64,000 bases of DNA from Microlunatus sagamiharensis (GCF_900105785.1 NZ_LT629799.1:4092001-4156000), one strand, 5' to 3'. Shown: positions 1 to 9,195, numbered from the stretch's first letter. Notes: generated from the sequence alone by a model not told the origin. Numbers and translations are program-made.

Positions 1-243
1 ATGCGCATCGACGACACCCGGGGTGCGCGCGTCGACCGGCGCTGGAAGGGCGTGGTGGTGGTCTTCAACGCGAGCCCCGAGACGACGACGCAGCCCGTGG
101 CGGGCGCGGCCGGGAAGCGCTTCGCCCTGCACCCGGTCCAGGCCGGCGGCAGCGACGCGGTCGTGCGGACGGCGGCGTACGACCGGGCCGACGGCACCTT
201 CACGGTGCCGGGGCGGACGGTGGCGGTGTTCGTGCAGCGGTGA
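1..243 (+). CDS. Pullulanase-type alpha-1,6-glucosidase, C-terminal end (5' truncated by window edge)
   Basis: Only the last 80 residues are present and the frame is open to the left edge, so the true start lies outside the window. The segment reads like the beta-sandwich C-terminal domain of GH13 pullulanases: a VVVVFNASP strand, an LHPVQ motif, a YD..GTFTVPGRTVAVFVQ ending. In the family this domain follows the catalytic barrel, and the enzyme cleaves alpha-1,6 branches in pullulan or glycogen-type glucans. No catalytic residues can be seen here, so the assignment rests on the tail pattern alone. The stop is followed by about 90 bases of non-coding DNA before aspartate kinase. Confidence 0.6.
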   Translation: MRIDDTRGARVDRRWKGVVVVFNASPETTTQPVAGAAGKRFALHPVQAGGSDAVVRTAAYDRADGTFTVPGRTVAVFVQR

Positions 244-334
244 GCGGCGGTCGCGCCGGGCGCTGAGCCCGGGCTGAGCGCAGCGGTGGACGACGGGTCC
301 CCCCTCACGCCCGGCGCGGCTAGTGTTTCTGCGC

Positions 335-1627
335 GTGAGAGTGGTGCAGAAGTACGGCGGCTCGTCGGTCGCCGACGCGGAGAGCATCAAGCGCGTCGCC
401 AAGCGGGTCGTGGCCACCAAGCAGCTCGGGCACGACGTCGTGGTCGTCATCTCCGCGATGGGTGACACGACCGACGAGCTGATGGACCTCGCCCTCCAGG
501 TGACCCCGCAGCCGCCGCCACGTGAGCTGGACATGCTGCTGACCGCGGGCGAGCGGATGAGCGCGGCGCTGCTGGCCATGGCCATCGCCGACCAGGGGCT
601 GCACGCGCGGTCGCTGACCGGCTCGCAGGCCGGCATCATCACCACCGGCACGCACGGCAACGCGCGGATCATCGACATCACCCCGGGTCGTATCACCAAG
701 GCGCTCGACGCCGACGACATCGTCATCGTCGCCGGCTTCCAAGGCGTCGCCCAGGACACCAAGGACGTCACCACCCTCGGCCGCGGCGCGTCCGACACGA
801 CCGCGGTCGCGCTCGCCGCGTCGCTCGGCGCCGACTACTGCGAGATCTACACCGACGTCGACGGCGTCTACACCGCCGACCCGCGCATCGTGCCGAGCGC
901 GCAGCGCATCCCCGAGATCTCCTACGAGGAGATGCTCGAGATGGCGGCGTGCGGGGCCAAGATCCTGCACCTGCGCTGCGTGGAGTACGCGCGGCGCGAG
1001 CGGGTGCCCGTGCAGGTGCGCTCCTCGTTCTCCGACAAGCCCGGCACGTGGGTCCGTGACCCTCAGCCCGTGGACCCCGACGCCCAGCCCGACCCCGAAG
1101 GAGCTCCCGTGGAGCAGGCCATCATCTCCGGCGTCGCGCACGACCGCGGCGAGGCCAAGATCACCATCGTCGGCGTGCCCGACAAGATCGGTGAGGCGGC
1201 CCGCATCTTCGAGGCCGTCGCCGCGACCGAGATCAACATCGACATGATCGTGCAGAACGTGTCGGCCGTCGCGACCTCGCGCACCGACATCTCCTTCACG
1301 CTGCCCAAGACCGACGGCGTCACCGCGATCACCGCGCTGAACGCGCTGCAGGAGGAGGTCGGCTTCACCGACGTCCTCTACGACGACCAGATCGGCAAGG
1401 TCTCCGTCGTCGGCGTCGGGATGCGCTCGCACCCCGGCGTCACGGCGAAGTTCTTCTCCGCCCTCGCCGCGGCGAACGTCAACATCGGGATGATCTCCAC
1501 CTCCGAGATCCGCATCTCCGTCGTCGTCGACCAGGACGACGTCGACCGGGCGGTCGCGGCCGCGCACACCGCCTTCGGCCTCGACGCCACCGAGCAGGCC
1601 GTGGTGTACGCGGGGACCGGCCGCTAG
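335..1627 (+). CDS. lysC: Aspartate kinase (alpha subunit)
   Basis: Phosphorylates L-aspartate with ATP, the first step towards lysine, threonine, methionine and diaminopimelate. The protein opens with the hallmark [14 protein letters not shown], has the TTLGRGGSDTT-type motif (here [11 protein letters not shown]) and [13 protein letters not shown] in the kinase domain, and ends in two ACT regulatory domains over roughly the last 160 residues. I chose GTG at 335 because homologues begin a few residues before VQKYGG; an in-frame GTG at 323 would add four residues, and neither has a clear ribosome binding site. Length (430 aa) is normal. The usual partner asd is not downstream; an amidase lipoprotein follows 17 bases later. 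Confidence 0.95.
   Translation: MRVVQKYGGSSVADAESIKRVAKRVVATKQLGHDVVVVISAMGDTTDELMDLALQVTPQPPPRELDMLLTAGERMSAALLAMAIADQGLHARSLTGSQAGIITTGTHGNARIIDITPGRITKALDADDIVIVAGFQGVAQDTKDVTTLGRGASDTTAVALAASLGADYCEIYTDVDGVYTADPRIVPSAQRIPEISYEEMLEMAACGAKILHLRCVEYARRERVPVQVRSSFSDKPGTWVRDPQPVDPDAQPDPEGAPVEQAIISGVAHDRGEAKITIVGVPDKIGEAARIFEAVAATEINIDMIVQNVSAVATSRTDISFTLPKTDGVTAITALNALQEEVGFTDVLYDDQIGKVSVVGVGMRSHPGVTAKFFSALAAANVNIGMISTSEIRISVVVDQDDVDRAVAAAHTAFGLDATEQAVVYAGTGR
1109..1627 (+). CDS. Predicted separate small (beta) subunit of aspartate kinase from an internal in-frame start
   Basis: In-frame GTG at 1109 is preceded by GAAGGAG with a five-base spacer, a much stronger ribosome binding site than anything at the gene's own 5' end. 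The product would be 172 residues starting [13 protein letters not shown] and containing only the two ACT domains. Aspartate kinases of Corynebacterium and Bacillus are alpha2beta2 enzymes whose beta chain is made from such an internal start, just before an equivalent EAIISG sequence. The site is seen directly; that it is used here is inference from those families. Confidence 0.65.
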   Translation: MEQAIISGVAHDRGEAKITIVGVPDKIGEAARIFEAVAATEINIDMIVQNVSAVATSRTDISFTLPKTDGVTAITALNALQEEVGFTDVLYDDQIGKVSVVGVGMRSHPGVTAKFFSALAAANVNIGMISTSEIRISVVVDQDDVDRAVAAAHTAFGLDATEQAVVYAGTGR

Positions 1628-1644
1628 GGCGACCTGGGACACCC

Positions 1645-2676
1645 ATGACGGCGCGGTCGGCGACCTCGGTCCTGGCCGCGCTCGTCGTCGCCCTCGGTCT
1701 GGTCGCGGGCTGCGGCTCCACGGAACCGCAGGCCCGATCGCCGCTGCCCGCACCGCCGCGGACCGTCTTCTCGCCCGAGCCGAGCGCGGACGGCCCGAGC
1801 AGCTCGAGCCCGACAACGCTCGCCGTCCCCTCGCCGAGCCCGAGCGAGGCCGCCACCCCGAGCGCGACGCCCACGCGTACGGCGACGGCTCCGCTGGTCG
1901 TGATCGACCCCGGGCACAGCGGCCGCTCGATCCGCAGCACCGACCGGGCGACCGGGCTGCGCGACGTCGACTACCCGAACTACCCCGAGATCTACGAGAC
2001 GTTCGACGTCAGCACCTGCGTGGCCGCCGGCCTGCGGGCCGACGGCTACCGCGTCACGCTGACCAAGCGCCGGGCCCTCGACAGCGTCAGCCTGGCCGAC
2101 CGCGCGCGCGTCGCGAACGAGGGTCGCGCGGCCCTGGCGATCAGCGTCCACGACGACCACTCGCAGGGACCGGCCTTCCAGGCGACCTACTCGCAGCGCG
2201 GCGTGAAGCACGGTGGCGCGTACCACGCGATGTACCGGGGGACCGGTAGCAAGCGGACCGTCTTCCGCGACGCCGACGTCGCGCGGGCGAGCGAGGAGGC
2301 CGCCGCGACCATCGCCCGGGAGCGCACGCGGGCGCAGGGTCGGCCGGTGTCGGTCCGCGAGAACACCTTCACCGGCCGGACGCCGCTCGAGCCGGGCAAC
2401 CTGGCCCTGGTGCAGCTGCTGGCGAAGGTTCCGTGGGTCTACGACGAGGCCGGCGCGCGCAGCGGGTCGAGCACGACGCGGGCGATGAGCATCGCCACCG
2501 AGGAGGCGTACGCGAAGGGCCTCCTGCTCGGCGTCGAGGCCGCGGTGCCGCTCGCCACCGGCCGCGTGGCCCAGCCGAGCGCCGGGGTGAGGCAGCTCCG
2601 CAGCTGCCTCGTCACCGCCGCCGAGCCGGGCGACGGCCGCGCCACCCGACCCGCGCGCTACCGTCCGGCAGCGTGA
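1645..2676 (+). CDS. N-acetylmuramoyl-L-alanine amidase lipoprotein (Amidase_3 type)
   Basis: Predicted zinc amidase that cuts the bond between muramic acid and the stem peptide of peptidoglycan, anchored outside the membrane as a lipoprotein. A short hydrophobic signal ends in the lipobox LVAGC (residues 19-23), followed by a Ser/Pro/Thr-rich linker to about residue 82. The catalytic domain then shows VVIDPGHSG (His 91, zinc ligand), EIYETFDV (Glu) and ISVHDDHS (second His), matching the Amidase_3 pattern. Starts with ATG 17 bases after lysC. The stop overlaps the GTG of the next gene, suggesting coupled translation. The tail after the domain is short and basic. Confidence 0.85.
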   Translation: MTARSATSVLAALVVALGLVAGCGSTEPQARSPLPAPPRTVFSPEPSADGPSSSSPTTLAVPSPSPSEAATPSATPTRTATAPLVVIDPGHSGRSIRSTDRATGLRDVDYPNYPEIYETFDVSTCVAAGLRADGYRVTLTKRRALDSVSLADRARVANEGRAALAISVHDDHSQGPAFQATYSQRGVKHGGAYHAMYRGTGSKRTVFRDADVARASEEAAATIARERTRAQGRPVSVRENTFTGRTPLEPGNLALVQLLAKVPWVYDEAGARSGSSTTRAMSIATEEAYAKGLLLGVEAAVPLATGRVAQPSAGVRQLRSCLVTAAEPGDGRATRPARYRPAA

Positions 2677-3527
2677 CCCCAGCACCCGGCAGGACCGTGC
2701 TGCCGCTCGACGGCCACGTGCACAGCGAGTGGTCGTGGGACGCCGTCGCCGGCGACATGGAGGCGACCTGCGCCCGGGCCGTGGAGCTCGGCCTGCCGGC
2801 CGTGGCCTTCACCGAGCACGTCGACCACACGCGCTGGCTGGTCTCCGAGGGCCAGCTCGACGAACGCGCCCGGGGCGAGCGCCGCGAGGGCACCTTCGCC
2901 CCGGGCCCGCTCGCCGTCGAGAGCTACCTCGCCGCCGTCGAGCGCTGCCGGGAGCGCTTCCCCGGGCTGACGGTCCTCAGCGGCGTCGAGCTCGGCGAGC
3001 CGCACTGGCACGCCGACGCGGTCGCGCGCGTCCTGGCCTCCGGCCCCCTCGACCGCGTGCTCGGGTCGCTGCACTCGCTGCCTGAGGGTGCGTACGCCGC
3101 CGAGCCCCCCGAGCTCTTCCGGCGCCGGGACGCCGACGCGGTCGTCCACGCCTACCTCGCCGAGCTGGCGGTGATGGTCGCGCAGACGCAGACGTTCGAG
3201 GTGCTGGCCCACGTCGACTACCCGCTGCGGCACTGGCCCGCGGCGGCCGGTCCCTTCGAGGTCCACCGCTTCGAGGACGCGTTCCGGCACGCGCTGCGCA
3301 CCCTCGCGGACAGCGGCCGCGTCCTGGAGGTCAACACCAAGGGCCCGATGCTCCCCGAGGTCGTGCGGTGGTGGCGCGAGGAGGGCGGTCGGGTGGTCAC
3401 GTTCGGCAGCGACGCGCACGCACCCGCCGGGCTCGGCCTGCGGCTCGCCGAGGCGGTCGCCATGGCCGAGGCCCACGGCTTCCGGCCCGGGCGCCACCCG
3501 TACGACCGCTGGACGCTGCCCGGCTGA
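2673..3527 (+). CDS. PHP-domain phosphatase, histidinol-phosphatase (HisJ/HisK)-like
   Basis: Polymerase-and-histidinol-phosphatase fold metal-dependent phosphoesterase. Metal-binding motifs run in order: DGHVHSEWSWDA near the N-terminus, FTEHVDHTRW, a Glu in SGVELGEPHWH, GSLHSLP, LAHVDYPLRHWP, and FGSDAHAP near the C-terminus. This set fits HisJ-type histidinol-phosphate phosphatases, but PHP proteins with other substrates share it. The reading frame is open far upstream; I place the start at GTG 2673 because it overlaps the preceding stop as GTGA and leaves a few residues before the first metal motif (284 aa, normal length). No other his genes are nearby, so the histidine role is unproven. 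Confidence 0.8.
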   Translation: MTPAPGRTVLPLDGHVHSEWSWDAVAGDMEATCARAVELGLPAVAFTEHVDHTRWLVSEGQLDERARGERREGTFAPGPLAVESYLAAVERCRERFPGLTVLSGVELGEPHWHADAVARVLASGPLDRVLGSLHSLPEGAYAAEPPELFRRRDADAVVHAYLAELAVMVAQTQTFEVLAHVDYPLRHWPAAAGPFEVHRFEDAFRHALRTLADSGRVLEVNTKGPMLPEVVRWWREEGGRVVTFGSDAHAPAGLGLRLAEAVAMAEAHGFRPGRHPYDRWTLPG

Positions 3528-3594
3528 GGCGCCGGTCGCGGCGCTAGGGTCCGGACGGGAGCCGCGCGCGGGCGCGGCGAGGAGGGTGGACGAC

Positions 3595-4257
3595 GTGGCG
3601 GACGACCGGACGGCGGCGCTGATCGAGCGGCTGCGAGCGGTGGACTCGACCTCGCTCGCCGACGCCGGGCCGGCGCTGCGGGTGCTCCCGACCGGGATCG
3701 CCGCGCTGCGACCGGGCGCGAGGGTCGTCGGCACCGCGGTCCCGGTCGACTCCCGCGACGACCTCGTGCCGGTCCTCGTGGGGCTGCGCTCCGCCGGCCC
3801 GGGCGACGTCCTCGTGGTCAGCGGCTCGGCGGACCTGGCCCTCGCCGGTGAGCTCTTCGCCACCGAGGCGCTGCGGCGGGGGCTGGCCGGCATCGTCATC
3901 GACGGCCTGTGCCGCGACAGCCGGACGCTGCGCACGATCGACCTGCCCGTCTTCGCGCGCGGGACGAGCCCGCGGGCGTACGGGGCGACCAAGCTGCCGG
4001 TGACCGACGCGCCGATCGTCGTGGGCGGCGCCGAGGTGCGCCCGGGCGACCTGGTCCTCGCCGACGACGACGGGGTGGTCGTCGGGTCGCCCGAGGAGGT
4101 CCTCGCCGCGATCGAGGGCGCGGAGGGGATCCAGCGGCGCGAGGAGGCGCTCCGTGAGGCGATCGGGCGGGGCGAGTCGATCTTCGACCACCTGAACCTC
4201 GACGAGCACCTCGCCGCCCTCCACGAGGGCGGCGACAGCCGCCTGCGCTTCTCGTGA
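3595..4257 (+). CDS. RraA-family protein (HMG/CHA aldolase-like fold)
   Basis: The family includes 4-hydroxy-4-methyl-2-oxoglutarate aldolase/oxaloacetate decarboxylase and the RNase E inhibitor RraA. The signature GELFATEALRRG is followed by GIVIDGLCRDSRTL, where the Gly-Glu-Leu and the Arg-Asp pair form the substrate and metal site of the aldolases. Length is 220 aa. GTG 3595 is preferred over GTG 3586 because GAGGAGGG ends eight bases before it. The aminotransferase gene begins seven bases after its stop, so the two probably act in one catabolic route, perhaps making and then cleaving a 2-keto acid; that link is inference. Confidence 0.8.
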   Translation: MADDRTAALIERLRAVDSTSLADAGPALRVLPTGIAALRPGARVVGTAVPVDSRDDLVPVLVGLRSAGPGDVLVVSGSADLALAGELFATEALRRGLAGIVIDGLCRDSRTLRTIDLPVFARGTSPRAYGATKLPVTDAPIVVGGAEVRPGDLVLADDDGVVVGSPEEVLAAIEGAEGIQRREEALREAIGRGESIFDHLNLDEHLAALHEGGDSRLRFS

Positions 4258-4264
4258 GCCGCAC

Positions 4265-5452
4265 GTGACCCTCCGCCTCGCGCGCCGGATGTCCGGCGTC
4301 CGGCCCTCGGCCATCCGCGACCTGCTCCGCTTCGGCGCCGACCCGAGCGTCATCTCCTTCGGCGGCGGCTACCCGGACGCGTCCCTCTTCCCCGTCGACG
4401 AGCTCGCCGACGTCTACGCCCGCCTCCTCGTGCCGGAGCGGTCCGCGGCGCTGCAGTACACGACCTCGAACGGGCTGCCGGTGCTGCGCGCCCAGGTCGC
4501 CGAGCGGCTCACCCGCGACGGGGCCTCCGTGACCGCCGACGACGTGCTGATCATCCAGGGCGGCCAGCAGGGCCTCGACCTCGCCGCCAAGCTCGTCGTC
4601 GACCCGGGCGACGTCGTCGTGACGGAGGACCCGACCTTCCTCGGGGCGCTCATCGCCTTCGCGCCGACCGAGCCGACGTACGCGGCCGTGCGCACCGACG
4701 AGCACGGCATGGACACCGACGACCTCCAGCGGGTGCTCGAGGCGAACCCCGGCGCCAAGCTGCTCTACACGGTCCCGGACTTCCAGAACCCGACCGGGGC
4801 GACGCTGTCCTTCGAGCGACGGCGCCGCCTGCTCGAGCTCGCGAACGAGCACGACCTGCTCGTCGTGGAGGACACGCCCTACCGCTCGCTGCGCTTCGAG
4901 GGCAGCCACCGGCCGACCCTGCTGAGCCTGGACACGGAGGGGCGGGTGCTGCACCTCGGCAGCTTCTCCAAGATCCTGGCGCCGGGCCTGCGGCTCGGCT
5001 GGGCCGTGGGCAGCCCCGAGGTGGTCGAGCGGCTCGGGCTGCTCAAGCTGGCCGCGGACACCCAGAACAGCACCCTGAACATGGCCGCGACGTCGGCGTA
5101 CCTCGAGACGTACGACATCGACGCCCACGTGGCGCGGATGCGTCCGGTCTACCGCCACAAGCGCGACCTGATGCTCGCGACGATGGACGAGACGTTCCCC
5201 GACGTGGTCACCCGGACGCGGCCCGAGGGCGGGCTGTTCGTGTGGCTCGGCTTCCCCGAGGGGTTCGACGCGACGGACTTCCTGGGGCGCGTGCTGCTGC
5301 CCGAGGCGTCGGTGGCGTACGTGCCGGGGGCGACCTTCTTCCCGGTCACGCAGCAGCCGAACCACGCCCGCGTCAGCTACTCCGGCGTCCCCGACGACCG
5401 GCTGGTCGACGGCATCACGCGGATGGGCCGGCTCCTGCACCGCGAGCTCTGA
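4265..5452 (+). CDS. PLP-dependent aminotransferase, class I/II (LysN/ARO8-like)
   Basis: Fold-type I aminotransferase of 395 aa. The sequence shows ISFGGGYPDASLFP near the N-terminus, YTTSNGLPVLR, GGQQGLDL at the cofactor phosphate site, PDFQNPTGATLS with the conserved Asn, and SFSKILAPGLRLGW containing the Schiff-base lysine. These features are typical of the group containing 2-aminoadipate and aromatic/branched-chain transaminases and the domain fused in MocR regulators; no DNA-binding domain is present. Exact substrate cannot be read from sequence. It starts with GTG seven bases after the RraA-like gene and ends at a hairpin. Confidence 0.85.
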   Translation: MTLRLARRMSGVRPSAIRDLLRFGADPSVISFGGGYPDASLFPVDELADVYARLLVPERSAALQYTTSNGLPVLRAQVAERLTRDGASVTADDVLIIQGGQQGLDLAAKLVVDPGDVVVTEDPTFLGALIAFAPTEPTYAAVRTDEHGMDTDDLQRVLEANPGAKLLYTVPDFQNPTGATLSFERRRRLLELANEHDLLVVEDTPYRSLRFEGSHRPTLLSLDTEGRVLHLGSFSKILAPGLRLGWAVGSPEVVERLGLLKLAADTQNSTLNMAATSAYLETYDIDAHVARMRPVYRHKRDLMLATMDETFPDVVTRTRPEGGLFVWLGFPEGFDATDFLGRVLLPEASVAYVPGATFFPVTQQPNHARVSYSGVPDDRLVDGITRMGRLLHREL

Positions 5453-5484
5453 CCGCCCCGCCCCTGGATCGCAGGGGGGCGGTC
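5451..5484. terminator. Hairpin between convergent genes
   Basis: GACCGCCCC at 5451-5459 pairs with GGGGCGGTC at 5476-5484, with a further CCTG/CAGG pairing inside. It starts on the aminotransferase stop and lies before the converging universal stress gene end, so it probably ends transcription from both sides. No U-tract is present, as is common in high-GC actinobacteria. Confidence 0.6.
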
Positions 5485-5497
5485 GGAGCCGCGGGAC

Positions 5498-6100
5498 CTA
5501 CTCCTGCGGCGAGGTGCTCACGGGCGGACGGCGCATGCCAGCACCCGGACGCCCGGCGGTGCCTGCCGCCGCGACGACGCTGCGGCCCACCGCGCTCGCC
5601 AGCCGGGTGAGCCACGTCTGCGGCTCGCCCGAGATCTGCGGCGGCATCACCACGACCGGGCAGGGCACGGTGTAGACGAGCCGGTGGGCGAACATCGGCC
5701 CGGTCAGGAGCTGCCGCGGCGCGTCGATGACCAGCACGTCGGCGTCGCGCGCCGACTTGGCCAGCACCCGGTAGCGACCGCCCTTGACCAGCCGCAGCTC
5801 GACGCCGTGGTCGGGCCCGAGCGTCCGCGCGACGTCGGCCGCGAGCGCCTCCTCGGCCTCGCGCTCCACGTCGGCCTCGTGGGTGATGCGCGTCGCCGGC
5901 GTGCCCGCCGGCGTGGCCTGGGGGATGCTCGGGCGCCAGGCGCGGACGGCCACGACCCGGCCGTCGTTGTGGTCCGCCTGGGCCCGCGCCCAGGCGAGCG
6001 CGGTCGGGGACCCGGACGTGCCGCTGACCCCGACGACCACGGTGTACGGGCGTCGTACGACGTCCGTCTGCGTCTCCTGCTCCTCGGCGGGCTCGGTCAT
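5498..6100 (-). CDS. Universal stress protein (UspA family)
   Basis: Single UspA domain: YTVVVGVSGTSGSPTALAWA at the N-terminus, a central helix-rich segment, and VLVIDAPRQLL...LVYTVPCPVVVMP at the end of the domain. The ATP-binding G-2X-G-9X-G(S/T) motif is not clearly kept, since the expected glycines near VIDAPRQLLTGP are partly replaced, so nucleotide binding is uncertain. A 30-residue Pro/Gly-rich tail follows the domain. It begins 13 bases after the MFS transporter stop with a GAGAGGGG ribosome site, so the two form an operon. Confidence 0.8.
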   Translation of the reverse strand: MTEPAEEQETQTDVVRRPYTVVVGVSGTSGSPTALAWARAQADHNDGRVVAVRAWRPSIPQATPAGTPATRITHEADVEREAEEALAADVARTLGPDHGVELRLVKGGRYRVLAKSARDADVLVIDAPRQLLTGPMFAHRLVYTVPCPVVVMPPQISGEPQTWLTRLASAVGRSVVAAAGTAGRPGAGMRRPPVSTSPQE

Positions 6101-6113
6101 GTCAGCACCCCTC

Positions 6114-7580
6114 TCAGACCGGCAGCTTGGTGAGCTGGTTGCCGTTCTCGTCGTACGTGCTGAGCGGCGGGGCGATGTCCTCCAGGGCCTTGCCCTCGGC
6201 GTCGACGCCGAACTTGAAGGCCACGAGACCGCCGATCAGCATGATGATCGACGCCCCGACGTAGCCCCAGAACAGCGGGCCGCGGTCGGTCCCCTCGCCG
6301 ATCAGCGCGCCGAAGATCAGCGGGCCGACGGCGCCGAAGATCTGCGCGATCGAGAAGAAGTAGGAGATCGCCTGCCCGCGCACCTCGAGCGGGAAGATCT
6401 CCGAGACCGTCAGGTAGCCGGCCGAGGCGCCCGCGGAGGCGAAGAAGAAGGACAGGCACCACAGGGCGGTGTGGGTGCCCGCGGACAGCAGGTCGGCCTG
6501 GAAGAGCAGCGACGAGACGAAGAGCACGGCAGCCGCGATCGAGTACGAGCCGCCGATCATCTTGCGCCGCCCGACCGTGTCGAAGAACCGGCCGAGGATC
6601 AGCGGGCCGAGCAGGTTGCCGATGGCGAAGGGGAAGAAGTACAGCGCGGCGCTGGCGGGCGTCTTGCCGTAGAAGTTCTGCAGCACCAGCGACGAGGTGA
6701 AGAAGATCGCGTTGTAGAGGAAGGACTGCGTGATCATCAGCGTCAGTCCCAGCACGGTGCGCGTGGGGTAGAGCTCGAGGAACACGTAGCGCAGCTGGCG
6801 GAAGGTCACGCCCTCGTGCGCCTTGATCCACCACGCCTGCGACTCGTCGAGGTGCGGCGGCTCCTTGCCGTTCTCGCGGACCGACTGCTCGATCCCGGAG
6901 ACGATCCGCTCGGCCTCCTCACCCTGGCCGTGGGTGACCAGCCAGCGCGGGCTCTCGGGGATGTGACGGCGCAGGAAGATGATGATCAGGCCCAGGACCG
7001 GACCGATGAAGAAGGCGATGCGCCAGCCGATGTTCTCGGCGAAGCGGTCGGTGTCGAGCAGGAACGAGCTGCCGAGGGAGCCGAGCACCGCGCCGGCCCA
7101 GTAGGTGCCGTTGATGGCGAGGTCGACGCGGCCGCGGTACTTGCCCGGCATCAGCTCGTCGATCGCGGAGTTGATCGCCGAGTACTCGCCGCCGATCCCG
7201 GCACCCGCCACGAAGCGGAAGATCCACAGGAACCACATGTTCGGGGCGAAGCCGGCGATGCCGGAGCCGAGCAGGTAGACGGCGAGGGTGATGATGAAGA
7301 GCTTCTTGCGTCCGAGCTTGTCGGTCAGCCGCCCGAAGAAGAGCGCCCCGACCACCTGCCCGATCAGGTAGACCGTCGCCGTCGCACCGACCTCGGTGCT
7401 GTTCATGTCGAGGTCCTTGGCGTAGCCCGCAGCGGCCACGATCTGGATCTCCAGCCCGTCGAGGATCCACGCCGTCCCCAGGCCGAAGATGACCATCCAG
7501 TGGAACCGTGACCACGGCATCTTGTCCATGCGGACCGGCACGAGGCTCTTGACCGGTCGTTCCTCCACCGACGTCGTCAT
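6114..7580 (-). CDS. MFS transporter, sugar/metabolite:H+ symporter type
   Basis: A 488-residue major facilitator protein with about twelve hydrophobic segments. Motif A reads GRLTDKLGRKK after helix 2, a second copy GRFFDTVGRRK lies in the C-terminal half, and PESPRWL follows helix 6, the pattern of the sugar-porter and metabolite:H+ symporter subfamilies. GGEYSAINSAIDELMPGKYRG sits after helix 4. I start at ATG 7580 because GAAGGAG lies six to seven bases upstream; a longer open frame exists but lacks coding character. Substrate unknown. A universal stress protein follows directly, suggesting stress-linked expression. Confidence 0.88.
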   Translation of the reverse strand: MTTSVEERPVKSLVPVRMDKMPWSRFHWMVIFGLGTAWILDGLEIQIVAAAGYAKDLDMNSTEVGATATVYLIGQVVGALFFGRLTDKLGRKKLFIITLAVYLLGSGIAGFAPNMWFLWIFRFVAGAGIGGEYSAINSAIDELMPGKYRGRVDLAINGTYWAGAVLGSLGSSFLLDTDRFAENIGWRIAFFIGPVLGLIIIFLRRHIPESPRWLVTHGQGEEAERIVSGIEQSVRENGKEPPHLDESQAWWIKAHEGVTFRQLRYVFLELYPTRTVLGLTLMITQSFLYNAIFFTSSLVLQNFYGKTPASAALYFFPFAIGNLLGPLILGRFFDTVGRRKMIGGSYSIAAAVLFVSSLLFQADLLSAGTHTALWCLSFFFASAGASAGYLTVSEIFPLEVRGQAISYFFSIAQIFGAVGPLIFGALIGEGTDRGPLFWGYVGASIIMLIGGLVAFKFGVDAEGKALEDIAPPLSTYDENGNQLTKLPV

Positions 7581-7750
7581 CGTCGTCTCCTTCGCGTCAG
7601 CCGTCGACGTGCGCGCCTGATCGCCCGCGTCGGGATGGGAAGTTACTCGTCCTAACGGGGGCGCGGCTGCGGGGGTCCTCCGCGTCGCGGCCGAGCAGCA
7701 GGTGCAGGCTCTGACCACGGCGCGGACGGTCTCCGAGGGAGGGGCGCACG

Positions 7751-7960
7751 ATGGAACGGGTGGCGCGACGGCTGGTCTGCCTCGTCCGCGGGCACGGGTG
7801 GCAGGTCGTGCACGACCGGGAGACCCAGGGGACCCGGGAGACGTGCCGGCGGTGCGGGAAGCGGCGGTCCACCTTCCCCGGTGGGGACGGCGGGACCCGC
7901 CAGCGCGAGCGGGGCGGGGGCACGGACGTCCGCGGCCCGATCGGTGGCTGGGACGTTTGA
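7751..7960 (+). CDS. Small Cys-pair protein (zinc-ribbon-like, DUF1660-like)
   Basis: A 69-residue basic protein with C10, RGHGW and CRRCG, resembling short actinobacterial and phage proteins that hold one metal with paired Cys/His (pattern C..GH.W....C.RCG). A GAGGGAGGGG ribosome site precedes ATG 7751. The C-terminal half is Gly/Arg-rich and probably disordered. It stands alone between a divergent transporter and a tRNA. No function is known to me. Confidence 0.6.
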   Translation: MERVARRLVCLVRGHGWQVVHDRETQGTRETCRRCGKRRSTFPGGDGGTRQRERGGGTDVRGPIGGWDV

Positions 7961-8031
7961 GGGCCGTCGTCCTCCAGGTACGACGAGAGGCCGCCGGCGC
8001 CTGCGCGCCGACGACTTCCGGTCCTGCTCAC

Positions 8032-8107
<76 letters not shown>

Positions 8108-8140
8108 TGGGCCCCTGCGGGCCTCGCAGAGTCTAGCCCA

Positions 8141-9100
8141 TCACGCCGGTCGTCCGGACCCGTCGTCCGCGGGCCTGGACGTCAGCGTCAGCAGCGTCGC
8201 CTCCGGCGGGCAGGCGAACCGCACCGCGGAGTACGGGGACGTGCCCAGCCCGGCGGAGACGTGCATCCAGGCGGTGCGGCCGCCGGCCGTGTTCTGCGAC
8301 AGGCCCTTGACCCTCGCGGTGTCGAGGTCGCAGTTCGTCACCAGCGCGCCGTAGCCGGGGATCGCCACCTGCCCGCCGTGCGTGTGCCCGGCCAGCACGA
8401 GGTCGAGGCCGTCGGCGGTCATCGCATCGATGACCCGTCGGTAGGGCGCGTGCGTCACGCCGATCGCCACGTCGACCTCGTCGCGGTCCACCGGCCCGGC
8501 GACCTCGGCGTAGTGGTCGCGGCGCAGGTGCGCGTCGTCCGTACCGCGGAACCCCAGCCGCACGCCCTGCACCTCGATCGTGGTGGTGGTGTGGGTGAGG
8601 TCGGTCCAGCCGCGGCGCGAGAACGCCTCGCCGAGGTCGACCCAGGGGAGCGCGCGGGCGGGCTCGGGGTCCTTCGCATGGGCACCCCGGTGGGTGAGGT
8701 AGCGCAGCGGGCTCTTGAGCACCGGCGCCGAGTAGTCGTTGGAGCCCCAGACGTAGACGCCGGGCACGTCGAGCAGCCGGCCCAGGCTCTGCAGGACGAA
8801 GGGCACCGCGTCGGGGTGCGCGAGGTTGTCGCCGGTATCGACGACCAGGTCGGGCTCGAGGCCCGACAGCTCGCTGAGCCAGCGCTGGCGCCGGGTGCGC
8901 GTCGGCGTCATGTGGATGTCGGAGACGTGCAGGACGCGGATGTCGCGCGCCCCCGGCGGCAGCACGGGCACGGAGAACCGGCGCAGGCGGTAGGCGTCGA
9001 CCTCGTACAGGCCGGCGTACGCGAGCGTCCCGGCCCCGACCAGCCCGGCGACGCCCAGGCCCTGCAGCCCGCGGCGGGCCCATCGAGGAGGGGTCGGCAC
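8141..9100 (-). CDS. Membrane-anchored metallophosphoesterase
   Basis: Calcineurin-like phosphoesterase of 319 aa with an N-terminal hydrophobic segment (about residues 12-30). Metal-binding motifs appear in order: VSDIHMTPTR, VDTGDN, WGSNDYSAP (in place of the usual GNHD), THAPYRR and GHTHGGQ. As I recall, the GSND form is usual in the actinobacterial branch and not a sign of inactivation. It starts at GTG 9100. It lies next to the ponA2-like PBP as in M. tuberculosis (Rv3683/Rv3682), which suggests an envelope-related role, but no substrate is known. Confidence 0.88.
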   Translation of the reverse strand: MPTPPRWARRGLQGLGVAGLVGAGTLAYAGLYEVDAYRLRRFSVPVLPPGARDIRVLHVSDIHMTPTRTRRQRWLSELSGLEPDLVVDTGDNLAHPDAVPFVLQSLGRLLDVPGVYVWGSNDYSAPVLKSPLRYLTHRGAHAKDPEPARALPWVDLGEAFSRRGWTDLTHTTTTIEVQGVRLGFRGTDDAHLRRDHYAEVAGPVDRDEVDVAIGVTHAPYRRVIDAMTADGLDLVLAGHTHGGQVAIPGYGALVTNCDLDTARVKGLSQNTAGGRTAWMHVSAGLGTSPYSAVRFACPPEATLLTLTSRPADDGSGRPA

Positions 9101-9195
9101 GCGCTCAGGCTACAGGTGGCGCCCGGCGGTCGAGCCGCTCCGGACGGGCGCAAACCCGTACGGCGTGCAGGCCGCCTGCTGCCAGACTGGGCCCC

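Noticed and set aside
320-1816. Long open frame on the minus strand opposite aspartate kinase
   Set aside because: Composition is repetitive D/G/R/V, with no domain; it mirrors the GC-biased codons of lysC and the amidase.
8141-9100. Inactive phosphoesterase because GNHD is replaced by GSND
   Set aside because: All other metal ligands are kept, and the GSND variant is, to my knowledge, standard in this actinobacterial branch.
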